Source: Deltaproteobacteria bacterium
GTDB lineage: Bacteria > Desulfobacterota > DSM-4660 > Desulfatiglandales > B25-G16
Length of the DNA: 5,505 bases
NCBI GenBank assembly: GCA_003646875.1
Contig: QMLT01000142.1
Coordinates: forward strand, 1 to 5,505
Direction of reading: 5' to 3'
This document shows positions 5,243 through 5,505 of the stretch, one piece after another. Numbering within the stretch: position 1 is the stretch's first letter; each line of letters starts with the position of its first letter. The notes beneath the pieces are model-generated. The model was not told the DNA's origin. It searched no databases and saw nothing but the letters and a program-made list of their open reading frames with translations. A program made the translations under genes and the position numbers.

Positions 5243-5427
5243 CATGGGTATGTCTTTTTTTGTCTCATGCCCTATAACTGATGCACTGGCAGACCCCCAT
5301 AAATTGGGACACCAACCGACAAGTCGCATAATAGTAAAGTCCACGTTGCACGTGTGTCCCGATTTATGGGGGCACGCTGATGCCCCCTATTTATTAAGGG
5401 CATGGAGCAAAAAAAGACATACCCATG
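5243..5427. repeat. Middle inverted-repeat pair of the palindromic element
   Basis: The left arm CATGGGTATGTC plus seven T and a G (5243-5262) is exactly complementary to 5408-5427. After a 3-nt internal mismatch the pairing resumes in the same register with CATGCCCT (5266-5273) against AGGGCATG (5397-5404). The flanking spacers are unequal (30 nt on the left, 48 nt on the right) and do not pair with each other. The right side can also fold locally as ATGCCC/GGGCAT (5380-5403). Confidence 0.85.
5294..5372. repeat. Inner inverted-repeat pair and central loop of the palindromic element
   Basis: CCCCCATAAATTGGGACAC (5294-5312) pairs with 5354-5372 over 19 bp. The single mismatch (T5305 opposite G5361) would be a U-G wobble in plus-strand RNA. 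The enclosed loop holds a small hairpin, CACGT-TGC-ACGTG (5342-5354), which competes with the first pair of the inner stem. Confidence 0.85.
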
Positions 5428-5475
5428 ATCCCTGACTTTATGTAGGCCTTGTTGTGCCTTATTGCCTGACAGATA

Positions 5476-5498
5476 CCCCAACTTATTGAGAAGTTACC
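5476..5498 (-). repeat. Right terminal inverted repeat of the palindromic element
   Basis: This is the exact reverse complement of 5190-5212, beginning CCCCAACTT and ending GAAGTTACC. Identity stops on the outer side, where CCATATC to the window end does not mirror the left flank. Perfect identity over 23 bp suggests recent mobility or selection. Confidence 0.9.
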
Positions 5499-5505
5499 CC
5501 ATATC

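Larger units (their letters stand above)
5190..5498. mobile_element. 309-bp palindromic repeat element, MITE- or REP-like, non-coding
   Basis: This element accounts for most of the gene-free stretch from 5037 to 5505. Concentric inverted repeats are read directly from the sequence. The outer pair is 23 bp and perfect (5190-5212 with 5476-5498). A middle pair is 20 bp and perfect (5243-5262 with 5408-5427), extended inward in register by an 8-bp pair (5266-5273 with 5397-5404). An inner pair is 19 bp with one mismatch (5294-5312 with 5354-5372). A 41-nt central loop remains. Short open frames crossing it are reflections of the palindrome and carry no recognised domain, so no transposase is encoded. 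Perfect terminal repeats and small size suit a MITE moved in trans; the REP/BIME type is an alternative. No target duplication longer than the TA inside each end can be seen, and only 7 bases lie beyond the right end. Confidence 0.75.

Noticed and set aside
5033..5481. Several open frames of 69-103 codons on both strands in and beside the palindromic element
   Set aside because: They mirror each other because the DNA is palindromic, lack ribosome binding sites, and show no recognisable domain or hydrophobic pattern of a real protein. One runs across the polyprenyl synthase promoter.

Overview
The window is AT-rich bacterial DNA. It holds eight protein-coding genes (one cut off at the left edge), several readable promoters, a bidirectional terminator and, at the right edge, a strongly palindromic repeat element of about 309 bp. 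A periplasmic tetraheme cytochrome c3, an 8Fe ferredoxin, the tail of a GltD-type flavoprotein and a PyrR together suggest an anaerobic, electron-transfer-rich bacterium. Desulfobacterota or Nitrospirota is the likeliest placement. This is inferred from gene content only; no rRNA or other taxonomic marker is present.

Left part (1-1029): the last 58 codons of an FAD/NAD(P)-dependent GltD-like oxidoreductase are followed by a gene for an exported tetraheme cytochrome c3, which has its own promoter and a strong ribosome binding site. The cytochrome gene converges on a small 2[4Fe-4S] ferredoxin gene on the minus strand. A 13-bp stem at 783-819 appears to terminate both. All three are electron-carrier or redox genes.

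Middle (1030-4055): on the minus strand, pyrR is followed after 12 nt by yjbQ, whose Shine-Dalgarno sequence overlaps the pyrR stop codon. From the other side of a 198-bp AT-rich intergenic region, rnc (RNase III) reads on the plus strand and overlaps by 16 nt an Elp3-like radical SAM gene that starts at TTG. The pyrR and rnc promoters diverge. Both predict very short 5' leaders, which leaves no room for a PyrR attenuator before pyrR and may make rnc essentially leaderless.

Right part (4056-5505): a long-chain trans-polyprenyl diphosphate synthase gene (quinone side chain) lies on the minus strand, converging on the radical SAM gene with only 3 bp between the stop codons. Its promoter is at 5091-5119. 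Beyond it lies the palindromic element (5190-5498): 23-bp perfect terminal inverted repeats enclose two further, concentric pairs of inverted arms. It has no credible coding capacity and looks like a MITE- or REP-type non-autonomous element. It is the least ordinary thing in the window. The other genes belong to known families; their interest lies in details of expression and arrangement.
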